Positions 8,165 to 16,907 of a stretch of 64,000 nt of DNA are shown one piece after another. Every line of letters starts with the position of its first letter. Within the stretch, counting starts at the first letter, position 1. The translations under genes and the position numbers were made by a program. The notes beneath the pieces are model-generated. The model had not been told where the DNA came from. It ran no database searches and saw only the letters and a list, made by a program, of their open reading frames with translations. Source of the DNA: Bifidobacterium scardovii JCM 12489 = DSM 13734 (lineage in GTDB: Bacteria > Actinomycetota > Actinomycetes > Actinomycetales > Bifidobacteriaceae); the NCBI RefSeq assembly GCF_001042635.1, contig NZ_AP012331.1, forward strand, positions 868,001-932,000, given 5' to 3'.

Positions 8165-10564
8165 ATGGGAGTCATGACGACGATAATGGTGGACGAGCCG
8201 ACGCACCCGGTCAGCGACCGGCTCTATGGCGTCTTCTTCGAGGACATCAACCATGGGGCGGATGGCGGGCTCAACGCGAACATGGTGAACAACTACAGCT
8301 TCGACGGGGTGTATCTGAGCCACAGCCGGTTGCGGCTGCATGGGGCCCGGCGCTGGCGCACGCAGGCCGATCCGCTGCGGTTCTGGCGTTTTTCCAGCGT
8401 GGACGCGGTCAGCTGCGGCACGCGGGTGCGCGGCGAACGCGGCGGATACGTCGACACCGACTGCCCGGCGCCGCCGGTGCACGACAACAGCCGGTACGCG
8501 CGCGTCACGGTCGATGGAGGGGCCGACTGGGGTTCGGCTCCGGAATCCGACGGTTCGGCGGGCGGTGACGCGCCGGCCGCGGACGGCCCGTTCATCGAGA
8601 ATCTGGGGTACAACGGCGGCGGCGACAACGCCGGCGCATGCGCGATGTCGATCGTTCAGGGGCACGACTACGCGTTCGGCGCATACGTGCGGCCCGTCTC
8701 CGGCGCGGTCGCGCTGCGCGTGCGGGTGCTGGACGGCGAGGACCGGCCGCTGAGCGACGAGGTCCGATTCGATCTCGACCGTTTTGCCGGCGAGAGCCTG
8801 AGCGACGGCTGGATACGCGTCGAGCGCTCGCTGGCGGGCGAGCGCACCGGGTACGGCAAGCTGCGCATCGACGTGGAGGCGGCCGGGGCCGCGACCTTCG
8901 ATCTGGACCTCGTCTCGCTGATGGACGGCGACTACTGGGGCAAAGACGATCCGAAATGGCGGTTCGGCAGGCTGCGGCGCGATCTGGTCGAGTCCATGGC
9001 CGCGCTCAAGCCGGCGTTCCTCCGCTTTCCGGGCGGGTGCATCGTCGAGGGCGTCACGCCGGGCAACGAGTACCGCTGGAAGGACACGATCGGCGCGCTG
9101 CCGGCCCGGCGCCAGCAGTACAACATGTGGGCGTTCAAGGCGCCTGACGGCTCCAGCTACTCGCAGAGCTACCAGATCGGGTTCTACGAGTACTTCTGCC
9201 TGTGCGAGGACCTCGGCGCCAAGCCGCTGCCGACGCTGTTCGCCGGCATCACCTGCCAGTCGCCGTACCGCGACCCGAAGCACGTCGCCGTCGACGGCGA
9301 GTACTTCCGCAGCACGGTGGTGCAGGACTATCTGGACCTCATCGAATTCGCCAACGGTGATCCGGACTCCAGCCGATGGGCGGCCATCCGGCGTGACATG
9401 GGCCATCCCGAGCCGTTCGGGCTCGATATGATCGGCGTGGGCAACGAGAACTACGGGGCGGACTACGTGGAGAAGTTCGACCGCATCTGCCGCGCCATCC
9501 ACGAATGCCACCCCGACATGCTGTGCGTGATGAGCGCCGGGCTGTTCCCGTTCAAGGTGCCGATGCGCCGCTCGTGGAGCCACGCGCATGCGGTCGCCGC
9601 CGGCCGGGTGCCGGGCGTCGGGCGCGAGGGCGGCGCGCCGTCTATACTGGTGGACGAGCATTCGTACCATTCCGCGGACTGGTTCATCGCGCAGGCCGGC
9701 CGCTTCGACGACTACCGGCGCGACGGCACCGCCGTGTACTTCGGGGAGTATTCGGCCAACGGCTACTTCGCCGCGCAGCCGCAGACCTACGAGCATGCCA
9801 GCCAGTGGCATTCGGCGCTCGGCGAGGCCGCGTTCCTCACCGGCTGCGAGCGTAACTCCGACGTCGTGGCGATGACGTCGTACGCGCCGCTGTTCTCGCA
9901 TGTGACCGGCCACGGCTGGGAGCAGAACCTCATCGAGTTCAGCCCGTCGCGGGTGATGCCCAGCGTCAACTACGAGGCGGAGCGGCTCTTTTCGGCCAAT
10001 GTCGGGCGATTCGCCTACTCGTGCCGGATCGATGGGCCGCGGGACGACCTGTTCGTGTCGGCCACGGGGGACGGCGGGTCTCGCCGCTACGTCAAGCTCA
10101 TCAACACGGGCGGCGAGCGGATCAACGTGACGCTCGACATCGCGTCGGGGATGCAGGCGCTGGGCGCCGGGGCGCAGCAGGGCGCCCTGTTCGGCGACTT
10201 GGCGGGCGGTGACGGTTCCGCGGAGGCGGGGCGTGCGGTTGCCGCTGCTGGCGTTGCGGGCGGAATGGGCGGAACGGGCGCGAGCGATGGCTCGGCGGGT
10301 TCTGCTGCGGACGGCATCGCGGCGGCGCACGGTTTGCATGTGCCGGATCTGAAGCCGATCCGGGTGCCGCTGCATCCGGCCGGCCATGCGCTGCGCGTGG
10401 AGACACTGCACGCGGATCCGCATGCGCGCAATACGCTGCCCTATGAGGGAGCCGGGCACGATGCGCTGCAGCGCACGGTCCGCGAGTCGCGCCTGCCCGC
10501 CGGGCCGGCCCGGTTCGCGCTCGCCCTCGAGCCGTACAGCATCACCCTGGTGCGGCTTGGGTAG
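8165..10564 (+). CDS. GH51 alpha-L-arabinofuranosidase
   Basis: The 799-residue glycoside hydrolase releases arabinofuranose from arabinan or arabinoxylan fragments. The N-terminal GVFFEDINHGADGGLNANMV is diagnostic of GH51. The acid/base is Glu428 in GVGNENYG and the nucleophile Glu528 in FGEYSAN, with the expected 100-residue spacing. About residues 60-260 carry a beta-rich, CBM4/9-like insertion seen in the longer GH51 enzymes. A Gly/Ala-rich low-complexity loop lies around residues 680-725 in the C-terminal domain. No signal peptide is visible, so the enzyme should act on imported oligosaccharides in the cytoplasm. The start is uncertain: ATG 8174 is also possible, and neither has a good ribosome site. 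Confidence 0.92.
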   Translation: MGVMTTIMVDEPTHPVSDRLYGVFFEDINHGADGGLNANMVNNYSFDGVYLSHSRLRLHGARRWRTQADPLRFWRFSSVDAVSCGTRVRGERGGYVDTDCPAPPVHDNSRYARVTVDGGADWGSAPESDGSAGGDAPAADGPFIENLGYNGGGDNAGACAMSIVQGHDYAFGAYVRPVSGAVALRVRVLDGEDRPLSDEVRFDLDRFAGESLSDGWIRVERSLAGERTGYGKLRIDVEAAGAATFDLDLVSLMDGDYWGKDDPKWRFGRLRRDLVESMAALKPAFLRFPGGCIVEGVTPGNEYRWKDTIGALPARRQQYNMWAFKAPDGSSYSQSYQIGFYEYFCLCEDLGAKPLPTLFAGITCQSPYRDPKHVAVDGEYFRSTVVQDYLDLIEFANGDPDSSRWAAIRRDMGHPEPFGLDMIGVGNENYGADYVEKFDRICRAIHECHPDMLCVMSAGLFPFKVPMRRSWSHAHAVAAGRVPGVGREGGAPSILVDEHSYHSADWFIAQAGRFDDYRRDGTAVYFGEYSANGYFAAQPQTYEHASQWHSALGEAAFLTGCERNSDVVAMTSYAPLFSHVTGHGWEQNLIEFSPSRVMPSVNYEAERLFSANVGRFAYSCRIDGPRDDLFVSATGDGGSRRYVKLINTGGERINVTLDIASGMQALGAGAQQGALFGDLAGGDGSAEAGRAVAAAGVAGGMGGTGASDGSAGSAADGIAAAHGLHVPDLKPIRVPLHPAGHALRVETLHADPHARNTLPYEGAGHDALQRTVRESRLPAGPARFALALEPYSITLVRLG

Positions 10565-10793
10565 GGGCGGCCGTTCCGGCGTCTTGTGCTTGGCCGCCGG
10601 CGGGTGGCTGCAACGGGTAGCTGCGGCGGATGGTTCCGGCGGATGGTCGGAAAACCAGCCTAATCCGCAGTAAGGCTGGGCGGCGATTCGGCGTCGGAAC
10701 GGTCGGAAAACAGCACGCCGAAGCTACGTAGTATGGCATCCTCCCGGTTAGGATTAAAGCGAGGGACTGGCTGGAACATTCACGGAGGAACCG

Positions 10794-11990
10794 ATGCGAC
10801 GCTGGCTGATCGAGCTGCTCAAAAGCGAGACGATCCTGATCGTCGCATCCGTGCTCGCGCTGGTCTCGTGCCTCATCGTGCCGCCGGACGCCGACTACAA
10901 GAGCTACGTGCATATGAGCACGATCTCCCAGCTGTGCTGCCTGATGCTTGTCGTCTGTGGGTTCCAGCGCATCGGCGTGTTCCGCATCATCGGCTCGCGG
11001 CTGCTGCATCGGGTCAGCACCGCGCGCGGGCTTGTGATCACGCTGATCGCGCTCACGTACTTTTCCGCGATGCTCATCACCAACGACGTGGCGCTCGTCA
11101 CCTTCATCCCCTTCGCGATCTCCGTGCTCATCATGGCGAACATGGAGGACCGCGCGGTGCTGGTCGGCACGCTGATGACCATCGGCGCGAACGTCGGCAG
11201 CATGCTCACGCCGATCGGCAACGCGCACAACCTGTACCTCAAGGCGCTCACCGGCATGCCGGCCACGGAGATGATCGGCATCATGGCGCCGTATTCGGCG
11301 CTCGCCGCGGTGATGCTCGTCGTCATCAGCTGCGTGGTGTTCGGCAAGAAGCCGGTCTCCGAGTTCAACGAGCTGGACGGCAGCGGCATCGAGCAGGGCG
11401 TGCTCGCGCCGGAAAGCGGCAAGCACCAGCCCGACGAGATCCGCATCACCGGCTACGGCGCGGGCTACGGCGGCTGGCGCACCGTCGTCTACGCGCTGCT
11501 GTTCGCCGTCTGCCTGCTGGCGGTGAACGGCGTCATCCCGCTGTGGCTCATGTGCGCGATCGTGTTCGCCGCGTTCCTGTTCTGCGATCGCAAGGTGTTC
11601 AAGCATGTGGACTGGGGTCTGCCGCTCACCTTCACCATGTTCTTCATCTTCATCGGCAACATGAAGCGCGTGCCGGAGTTCTACCGGCTCGCCGCGTCGC
11701 TGGTGGACGCGCATCCGCTCGAGGTGGCGGTCGGCTCCAGCCAGCTCATCAGCAACGTGCCGACCACGCTGCTGCTGTCCGGGTTCTGCGACCAGTGGCG
11801 GCCGCTGATCATCGGCACGAATGTGGGTGGCATGGGCACGCTCATCGCCTCGATGGCCTCGCTGATCGGATACAAGAACGTGACCCGCAAGTACCCGCAC
11901 CAGAAGGGCAAATATTTGGCCGTCTACACCGGCGTCAACGCCGTGTTCGTGGCCGTGCTGCTCACGCTCTCGTGGATCATCGAGCCGTAG
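10794..11990 (+). CDS. SLC13/CitMHS-type anion permease
   Basis: The 398-residue polytopic protein has about 11 hydrophobic segments. Key pairs of loops are MLITNDVALVTFIPFAI in the first half and GSSQLISNVPTTLLLSGF in the second. Both carry the N(D/V)..T signature of the ArsB/NhaD/SLC13 (ion transporter superfamily) fold. MTIGANVGSMLTPIGNAHN and GTNVGGMGTLIASMASLIG are the corresponding re-entrant loops. The start has ACGGAGGAACC just upstream. The substrate (a dicarboxylate, inorganic anion or sodium ion) cannot be told from sequence. The gene appears monocistronic and its 3' end overlaps the convergent aldehyde dehydrogenase gene by 14 bp. Confidence 0.8.
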   Translation: MRRWLIELLKSETILIVASVLALVSCLIVPPDADYKSYVHMSTISQLCCLMLVVCGFQRIGVFRIIGSRLLHRVSTARGLVITLIALTYFSAMLITNDVALVTFIPFAISVLIMANMEDRAVLVGTLMTIGANVGSMLTPIGNAHNLYLKALTGMPATEMIGIMAPYSALAAVMLVVISCVVFGKKPVSEFNELDGSGIEQGVLAPESGKHQPDEIRITGYGAGYGGWRTVVYALLFAVCLLAVNGVIPLWLMCAIVFAAFLFCDRKVFKHVDWGLPLTFTMFFIFIGNMKRVPEFYRLAASLVDAHPLEVAVGSSQLISNVPTTLLLSGFCDQWRPLIIGTNVGGMGTLIASMASLIGYKNVTRKYPHQKGKYLAVYTGVNAVFVAVLLTLSWIIEP

Positions 11991-13635
11991 CGGGCGGGGT
12001 TGGACTGTTCTGTGCTGACTTACGGTCGCCCGTGAGCGTATAAGCGGCTGTAGGCCGGCATGGATTGCCGGGAGCGTGGTCGGAACCGTCGCGATCGCCG
12101 TGCCGGCCGCCGGACAGGGTCTCCAGCAGGACTTTTCTCAGGCCGGAATACGGCGGGTAGGCGAGCCGCAGCGTATCCGGAAACGCGGGCTTGCGCACCA
12201 CGGTCTTGACATGGCTGAACTCGAGGAAACCGGCCTTGCCGTGATAGGAGCCTATGCCGGAAGCGCCGACGCCGCCGAATGGCAGCCGACTGGAAATCAG
12301 ATGGCCGAGCGGCAGGTTGAAGCCGAGTGCACCCGAGCTGGTCTCCCGTTCGAACAGCCGCCGTGTGGCGCGGCTGCGCGTGAAGGCGTAGGCGGCCAGC
12401 GGGCGAGGGCGGCGATTGATGAAATCCACGGCTTCGGTGGCATCCGCGACTTCCAGAATCGGCAGTATCGGGCCGAAGATCTCCTCCTGCATCACCGGGG
12501 CTTCTGCGGAGACGCGCGTGATGACGGTCGGCGCGACATAACGGTCGGCCTCGTCCACCGTGCCGCCGCAGACCAGCCGGCCGGTCGTGGGATCGTCAGG
12601 GTCGGGCATCAGCGCCTTGAGGCGGTCGACATGGCGCTCGTTGATGATGCGCGCGTAGCTGCGCGACTGCTGCGGGTCGTCGCCGAAGAACCGCCGCGCG
12701 GAAGCCGCGATGAGCTCCGCCAGGCGGTCGGCGATATACGGCGTGGCCAGCACGTAGTCCGGGGCCACGCAGGTCTGCCCGGCGTTGATGAAACGCCCCC
12801 ACGCGATGCGGTCGGCCGCGACGGCGAGATTCGCCGTGCGGTCCACGAACACCGGCGATTTGCCGCCGAGCTCCAGCGTGACCGGCGTCAGACGCTTGGC
12901 CGCCGCTTCCATGACGATTCGCCCGACGCGCCCTCCGCCCGTATAGAAGATGTGATCGAACGGCTGCGCCAGCAGCTCGCCGGTCTCCCGAGGCCCGCCC
13001 TGCACCACGCGGATCGCGCGCCGGTCCATATACCGTTCGACCAGATCGGCCAGCATATGGCTGGTGGCGGGGGAGAGCTCCGACGGTTTGAGGCAGATGC
13101 AATCGCCTGCGGCGATCGCATCGACCATCGGTTCCAGGCTCAGCAGCACCGGGTAGTTCCACGGCGAGATGATCAGCGCCACACCCTTCGGCTCGGCGAC
13201 CGTCCAGCTGGCCGCCGGCTGCATGAGATATGGCATCGGCTTGTAGCGGCGGGCCGTCCATCCGGCGATGCGCGGGCGGACGAACCGTATCTCGTCGAGC
13301 ACCAGTCCGATCTCCATCAGCATGGTCTCCGAGGCCGGTTTGCCGAAATCCCGCTGCACGGCCTGCGTGATCGCATCGGCGTTGTCCCTGAGCATGCGGG
13401 CCATCGCGTCCAATTGGGAGCGGCGCCATGCGAGCGGCTTCGACACTCCTTGGCGGAATGCGCGCTGCAGCGCGCCGGCCACCTGCGCGGGAGTGGGGGA
13501 GGAAACGGAATCGGGGGCAGAAGCGGATGCTTGGCGGGAGCCCGGCGCGGCGGTTCCATGCGCCTCTTGCTCCCTGCGTTCTCCGCGTCCCTCGCATTCC
13601 CCGCGAGCGTCATCCTGAAGCGCCGTCGATGTCAT
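11977..13635 (-). CDS. Class 3-type aldehyde dehydrogenase
   Basis: This NAD(P)-dependent aldehyde dehydrogenase has 552 residues. The catalytic cysteine is Cys289 in NAGQTCVAPDY, the general base Glu255 in LELGGKSP, and Asn160 of SPWNYP completes the oxyanion site. The pattern, including the FTRSRATRRLFERETSSGALGFN segment and the short C-terminal hydrophobic end, fits ALDH3/coniferyl-aldehyde type enzymes. An N-terminal low-complexity extension of about 45 residues and a C-terminal basic tail after about residue 505 are not part of the conserved fold. The start is supported by GAGGAGG five bases upstream. The physiological aldehyde is unknown; detoxification is likely. Confidence 0.9.
   Translation of the reverse strand: MTSTALQDDARGECEGRGERREQEAHGTAAPGSRQASASAPDSVSSPTPAQVAGALQRAFRQGVSKPLAWRRSQLDAMARMLRDNADAITQAVQRDFGKPASETMLMEIGLVLDEIRFVRPRIAGWTARRYKPMPYLMQPAASWTVAEPKGVALIISPWNYPVLLSLEPMVDAIAAGDCICLKPSELSPATSHMLADLVERYMDRRAIRVVQGGPRETGELLAQPFDHIFYTGGGRVGRIVMEAAAKRLTPVTLELGGKSPVFVDRTANLAVAADRIAWGRFINAGQTCVAPDYVLATPYIADRLAELIAASARRFFGDDPQQSRSYARIINERHVDRLKALMPDPDDPTTGRLVCGGTVDEADRYVAPTVITRVSAEAPVMQEEIFGPILPILEVADATEAVDFINRRPRPLAAYAFTRSRATRRLFERETSSGALGFNLPLGHLISSRLPFGGVGASGIGSYHGKAGFLEFSHVKTVVRKPAFPDTLRLAYPPYSGLRKVLLETLSGGRHGDRDGSDHAPGNPCRPTAAYTLTGDRKSAQNSPTPPATAR
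12011..12060. repeat. GCTGACTTAC-type inverted repeat unit, single copy
   Basis: GTGCTGACTTACGGTC opens the unit and GCTGTAGGCCGGCA closes it, so the ends are imperfect reverse complements. Three more copies lie at 49201-49396. This copy sits inside the 3' coding tail of the aldehyde dehydrogenase gene and may have extended that tail. Confidence 0.65.
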
Positions 13636-13772
13636 GTCTGCCTCCTCGCAATACGGTCATCCGATGCCATGCTCTGGTGTCATTGCTCTGATGCCATTGT
13701 AAGGATCCGGGCCGCTCCCCGCGCTCGACAGGAAGCGCCGAAGTGTGGCAATGCTGGCGGCGGCAGACCGCG

Positions 13773-14543
13773 TCAGCACTGCGGGCGTTTGACCACCTTC
13801 GGATCGGCGCCCCAGAACGCGCTGGTCGCCACGCCGCCGTTCGGCGTGCCCGTCGGCTCGCCCGCCACGCGGTATGCGCCCGTGGACTGCTCGTGGATCT
13901 TGCGCCAGCCGGCGGCGTCGATCACGAGCACATCCTCGTCGCACACCTCGCCGATCAGCGGGAACCGGTTGCCGTACTCGGTGTGGTGGTATACGAGGCC
14001 GCATCGTTCCATGGTCGCGCGCGAGCGCCGGTTGCTGAGGAAATGCTTGCCCCATACGCGGGTCAGATGCAGGTCCTCGAAACCATAGCGCAGCATTTCG
14101 CGCACGGCCTCCGACATGATGCCCTTGCCCCAGAACGGCTCTCCCAGCCAATAGCCGATTTCGCGCTCGTGCGTGAAATCGTCGACGGGCCGGTCCGCCA
14201 GTACGGCTTCCGTCTCGTCGCTGACCGGTTTGAAGCTGATGCAGCCGATCGGCCGTCCGGTTTCCCTGAGCACGATCGCGAAGGTTTCCGGGTCGCTCAC
14301 CTGCACGGGATGGTATGCGCGGCAATCCTCGATCGATTCGTAATGATGCCATCCGCACGATTCGGCGACCTTGGGGTTGCGGCCATACTCGTATTTGGCG
14401 GCGATGTCGTCCTCGTCGTTCGCGCGCCAATGGCGCAGGATCAGGCGTGGCGTGCGCAGCTCGACCGCGCCCGGCGCCGTCGTTTCGGTCACGTTGGTCG
14501 TTTCGGTCGGTTTGGTCGGCTCGGTGCCGGTGGTTTCGGTCAT
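13773..14543 (-). CDS. GNAT-family (RimJ/RimL-type) N-acetyltransferase
   Basis: The 256-residue acetyltransferase transfers acetyl from acetyl-CoA to an amine. The motif order ELRTPRLILRHWRANDEDDIAAKY, then EIGYWLGEPFWGKGIMSEAVREMLRYGFEDL, then HFLSNRRSRATMERCGL is that of RimJ/RimL enzymes, in which the Q/R-x-x-G-x-G/A loop (here WGKGIMSEA) binds the CoA pyrophosphate. ATG 14543 is chosen because the conserved fold begins soon after it. A longer in-frame extension to 14714 overlaps the neighbouring gene and is unlikely. TATACC seven bases before the ATG suggests a leaderless transcript. The N-terminal 25 residues are Thr-rich. The substrate is unknown. Confidence 0.85.
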   Translation of the reverse strand: MTETTGTEPTKPTETTNVTETTAPGAVELRTPRLILRHWRANDEDDIAAKYEYGRNPKVAESCGWHHYESIEDCRAYHPVQVSDPETFAIVLRETGRPIGCISFKPVSDETEAVLADRPVDDFTHEREIGYWLGEPFWGKGIMSEAVREMLRYGFEDLHLTRVWGKHFLSNRRSRATMERCGLVYHHTEYGNRFPLIGEVCDEDVLVIDAAGWRKIHEQSTGAYRVAGEPTGTPNGGVATSAFWGADPKVVKRPQC

Positions 14544-14640
14544 GGACCAAGGTATAGCACACCCGGCGAGGATACGCTCGGCGCGTGAGGCGGACGGGTA
14601 TCCGCGCCGGCGACGCGCGCTGCGGCTGGCGTCTTGCGGA

Positions 14641-15645
14641 TCAGCCCAGATCGAGCGGCTTGCCGTCGGCTCCGATCGATGGCATCGCGCCAGCCTGGCC
14701 GACCTGATCGGCACTGAGCCCGATGGCCTGCAGGAATCCGGCCTTGAACTCCACGCCGGCCTTGGACGGTTCCTGCGTGCTCCAATACGCGCCGTTGATC
14801 GTCAGCGTCGGCGAGGAGAATCCGCCGTTGTCTCCGTACAGCTCGGTGCGCAGGATCGTGTAGTCGTCGGCGGCCTTGAGCCACTTGGCATAGGGCGTGC
14901 TGCCGTCGAACGCCTTGTCGGCGACCTCCTGGCTCACGCCGGCGTCGAGGGCCTGCCGCTTGAGCTGATCGTCGCTGACGGACTCGTAGTTGTCGAGCTC
15001 GCCGGGCTGGAAGTCCTCGGCGTAGATGTTCGACAGGTACTTGAGCAGATGCTGCGGATCGTCGTCGTTCTCGGCGATGACCAGCGCGCCGTTGAATGCG
15101 CGGGTCGAATACTCATCCGTGCTCTTGGAATCCTGGAAGGTCATGAAATGCAGCTCGAGATTGAGCTGGCCGGCGTCGATCATCGATTCCAGCGTGCCGT
15201 CGAGCGTGCGATGCACGGACGCGCAGCCGGGGCACAGCGGCTCCATATAGAAGGCGACGGTCGGCGCCCCGCTGGCTTTCTTGCCGTACCCGTCCTTCGA
15301 GATGAGTATGCCGGCCTGGTCGTCGGCACGGGCCGGTTTGGTCGAGACGGCCGCCAATGCGTTTTTCGCCTCGCTGAGCGATTGGGTGTCGGTGGCCTGC
15401 TGGCTCTGCTGGTCGCTTCCCGTGGCCTTGGCTGCCCCGCCGTTCTGGCTGGTTGCATGGTAGATGGCGAATGCGCCGATCGCGATGAGAATGAGGATGA
15501 TGCAGGTCGCGATCGCGCCGATGATCGTCTGCTGCCGGCGTTCCTTGGCTTCCTGCTCCGCCTTGGCCTTCGCGGCGGCCGCCTCGGCCGCGCGGCGTTC
15601 GGCGCGCAGCCTCCGTTTGCCGGCGTTGTTGCTGTTGCCTGTCAT
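14641..15645 (-). CDS. Membrane-anchored DsbA-like thioredoxin-fold protein
   Basis: The 334-residue protein has a charged, alanine-rich cytoplasmic N-terminus (residues 1-38), one membrane helix (about 41-62) and an extracellular thioredoxin-like domain with a DsbA-type insertion. The active site is CPGC (Cys138-Cys141) in FYMEPLCPGCASVH. The cis-proline loop is FSSPTLTING near residue 292. Such proteins catalyse disulfide formation or exchange on secreted proteins in actinobacteria. No VKOR or DsbB partner is visible nearby. AAGGACATGACTC precedes the start. Confidence 0.9.
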   Translation of the reverse strand: MTGNSNNAGKRRLRAERRAAEAAAAKAKAEQEAKERRQQTIIGAIATCIILILIAIGAFAIYHATSQNGGAAKATGSDQQSQQATDTQSLSEAKNALAAVSTKPARADDQAGILISKDGYGKKASGAPTVAFYMEPLCPGCASVHRTLDGTLESMIDAGQLNLELHFMTFQDSKSTDEYSTRAFNGALVIAENDDDPQHLLKYLSNIYAEDFQPGELDNYESVSDDQLKRQALDAGVSQEVADKAFDGSTPYAKWLKAADDYTILRTELYGDNGGFSSPTLTINGAYWSTQEPSKAGVEFKAGFLQAIGLSADQVGQAGAMPSIGADGKPLDLG

Positions 15646-16053
15646 GAGTCATGTCCTTGCATCGTGTGTTCGTTCCTCCATGATTATATGAAGCGCGGGA
15701 TACCGGGCCGGCGCGGGGCCGGATGCCGGCCGGGCGCTCGCCGGATGCCGGCCGGACGTCAGCCGGATGCCGGCCGGGTGAGCGCGTCGCGCCATTTCCT
15801 GGCGGAATAGGCTCGACTGGCAGTGTCTCAGCGAGAGGTTTCTGTCAGCCCGTGGCGGGGACCTCCTGTTGCGGGGCCGCAAAGAGACTTTCCGGCCGCG
15901 TGCCGGAAGAACCATCCCGATGCGGGACTCTCAATGAGCAGGATCCGCCATGCACTGGCAGGAATCTTTCGCTGTCACGGTCCTCGGACCTTGCGCCAAT
16001 GGCCGGATCCATGGCGCGGTGTACCCGTCGGATGCTACAGTATGTTCTCGTTT
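15646..16053. other. Gene-free interval before tRNA-Arg
   Basis: About 400 bp carry no recognisable gene. The only structure seen is a GC-rich tandem repeat (15718-15777) of three units with 22-bp spacing. The interval must also hold the tRNA promoter, which could not be assigned with confidence. Confidence 0.6.
15718..15777. repeat. 22-bp tandem repeat, three units
   Basis: GCCGGATGCCGGCCGG occurs at 15718, 15740 and 15762, an exact 22-bp period. Each unit contains the self-complementary GCCGGC. It lies upstream of the DsbA-like gene, within its 5' region. Confidence 0.8.
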
Positions 16054-16127
16054 GGCCCCGTAGCTCAGCTGGATAGAGCATGTGACTTCTAATCTCAAGG
16101 TCGACGGTTCGAGCCCGTCCGGGGTCA
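16054..16127 (+). tRNA. tRNA-Arg (anticodon UCU)
   Basis: The cloverleaf can be drawn by hand. The acceptor is GGCCCCG with CGGGGTC (16120-16126) and one G-T pair. The D stem is GCTC/GAGC. The anticodon loop CTTCTAA (16086-16092) carries TCT, and the T arm is GACGG-TTCGAGC-CCGTC. The discriminator base is A127 and CCA is not encoded. The anticodon stem TGTGA/TCTCA has a T-T mismatch at its middle pair. The tRNA reads AGA/AGG codons, which are rare in this GC-rich genome. A strong terminator follows. Confidence 0.95.
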
Positions 16128-16133
16128 CGACGG

Positions 16134-16167
16134 AACCCCTTGGAATCAAGGCGTTCCAAGGGGTTTA
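16134..16167 (+). terminator. Rho-independent terminator after tRNA-Arg
   Basis: A perfect 12-bp stem, AACCCCTTGGAA (16134-16145) with TTCCAAGGGGTT (16154-16165), has an 8-nt loop and is followed by a short T run. It lies 6 bp after the tRNA. Confidence 0.85.
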
Positions 16168-16327
16168 CTGTTCCTCGCCGGTCTGTTCTGGGCCAACATG
16201 GGCCAACATGGGGCCATCATGAGCGCGGTTGCTCACCGCCTCATTCAAGTGGCGGGTCGGAAGACGGCATAGGACGTTCTCATGGAGTATTGAACAATCG
16301 CGGTTTTGTCACGCCGGAATCGGACAT

Positions 16328-16374
16328 GCTCCCGCTGGCGGGAGCTGGCTCGCGAAGCGAGACTGAGGGTGGTC
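16328..16374. repeat. REP-like double hairpin
   Basis: GCTCCCGCTGGCGGGAGC is followed by TGGCTCGCGAAGCGAGACTG, ending GAGGGTGGTCG. It has the same two-part design as the copies at 3085 and 56133. Confidence 0.75.
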
Positions 16375-16403
16375 GATACGGACCGCCGCCGCGCTTGGCT
16401 CCG

Positions 16404-16724
16404 TCACAGCGCGTCGCGCGCGCAACCGGAACAGAACGAGGCGAACCTCGGATTGAGCGTTCCGCAGTCCGGGCAGTACCAGGTGCCGTCAGGCAACGGG
16501 CGGATATGCGCGGATGTGGCCTTGCGGATGGTCTGCGGGTCGGTGCCGGCGCCGTTTTCGACGCCCATCGTCACCAACGGGGCCAGCGAGAACCCGTTGG
16601 CCAGCGAGGCGAGCAATCCGCCGCCGATCAACGACACGGGCTTGGCGCGCATGGCGCTGCCGCAGGCCATGCAGAATCGGACATCGTCGGGCATGGAAGC
16701 CGAGCATTGACGGCATCGTTTCAT
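16404..16724 (-). CDS. Double zinc-ribbon protein
   Basis: This small protein has 106 residues. The N-terminal ribbon is CRQCSASMPDDVRFCMACG (Cys4, 7, 18, 21). A middle hydrophobic stretch (LIGGGLLASLANGFSLAPL, about 32-50) may be membrane-associated. The C-terminal ribbon is CPDCGTLNPRFASFCSGC. The start at 16724 has AAAGGAG at correct spacing; a longer frame upstream is not supported. Double zinc-ribbon proteins are usually accessory or scaffold proteins and no activity can be assigned. It diverges from the ABC operon that starts at 16908. Confidence 0.75.
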   Translation of the reverse strand: MKRCRQCSASMPDDVRFCMACGSAMRAKPVSLIGGGLLASLANGFSLAPLVTMGVENGAGTDPQTIRKATSAHIRPLPDGTWYCPDCGTLNPRFASFCSGCARDAL

Positions 16725-16907
16725 TGCGACTCCTTTGTCGAAGCGGCCCCGCTGCCACGCAGGCGCCACGCTTCCATGATATCGAATTCCCCCCGGCGAA
16801 TCATACCGAGGGCGGATGGCGCGTCCTGCATCTGTTGACGGAAACTGTACGGGAAAGGGTTTGGGTTATACACTTGACGCAATAGTGTCTAAGAAGGGGC
16901 TCTATCA

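Noticed and set aside
8024..10459. Minus-strand frame of 811 codons opposite GH51
   Set aside because: The GH51 motifs and catalytic residues are on the plus strand; the antisense product is low-complexity Arg/Val/His-rich.
14641..14714. Extension of the GNAT gene to 14714
   Set aside because: It would overlap the end of the DsbA-like gene and adds Arg-rich sequence without family similarity; the conserved fold starts after ATG 14543.
16128..16403. Integration site of a mobile element at tRNA-Arg
   Set aside because: No integrase gene and no second copy of the tRNA 3' end was found in the following kilobases. The tandem GGGCCAACATGGGCCAACAT is too short to count as att sites.
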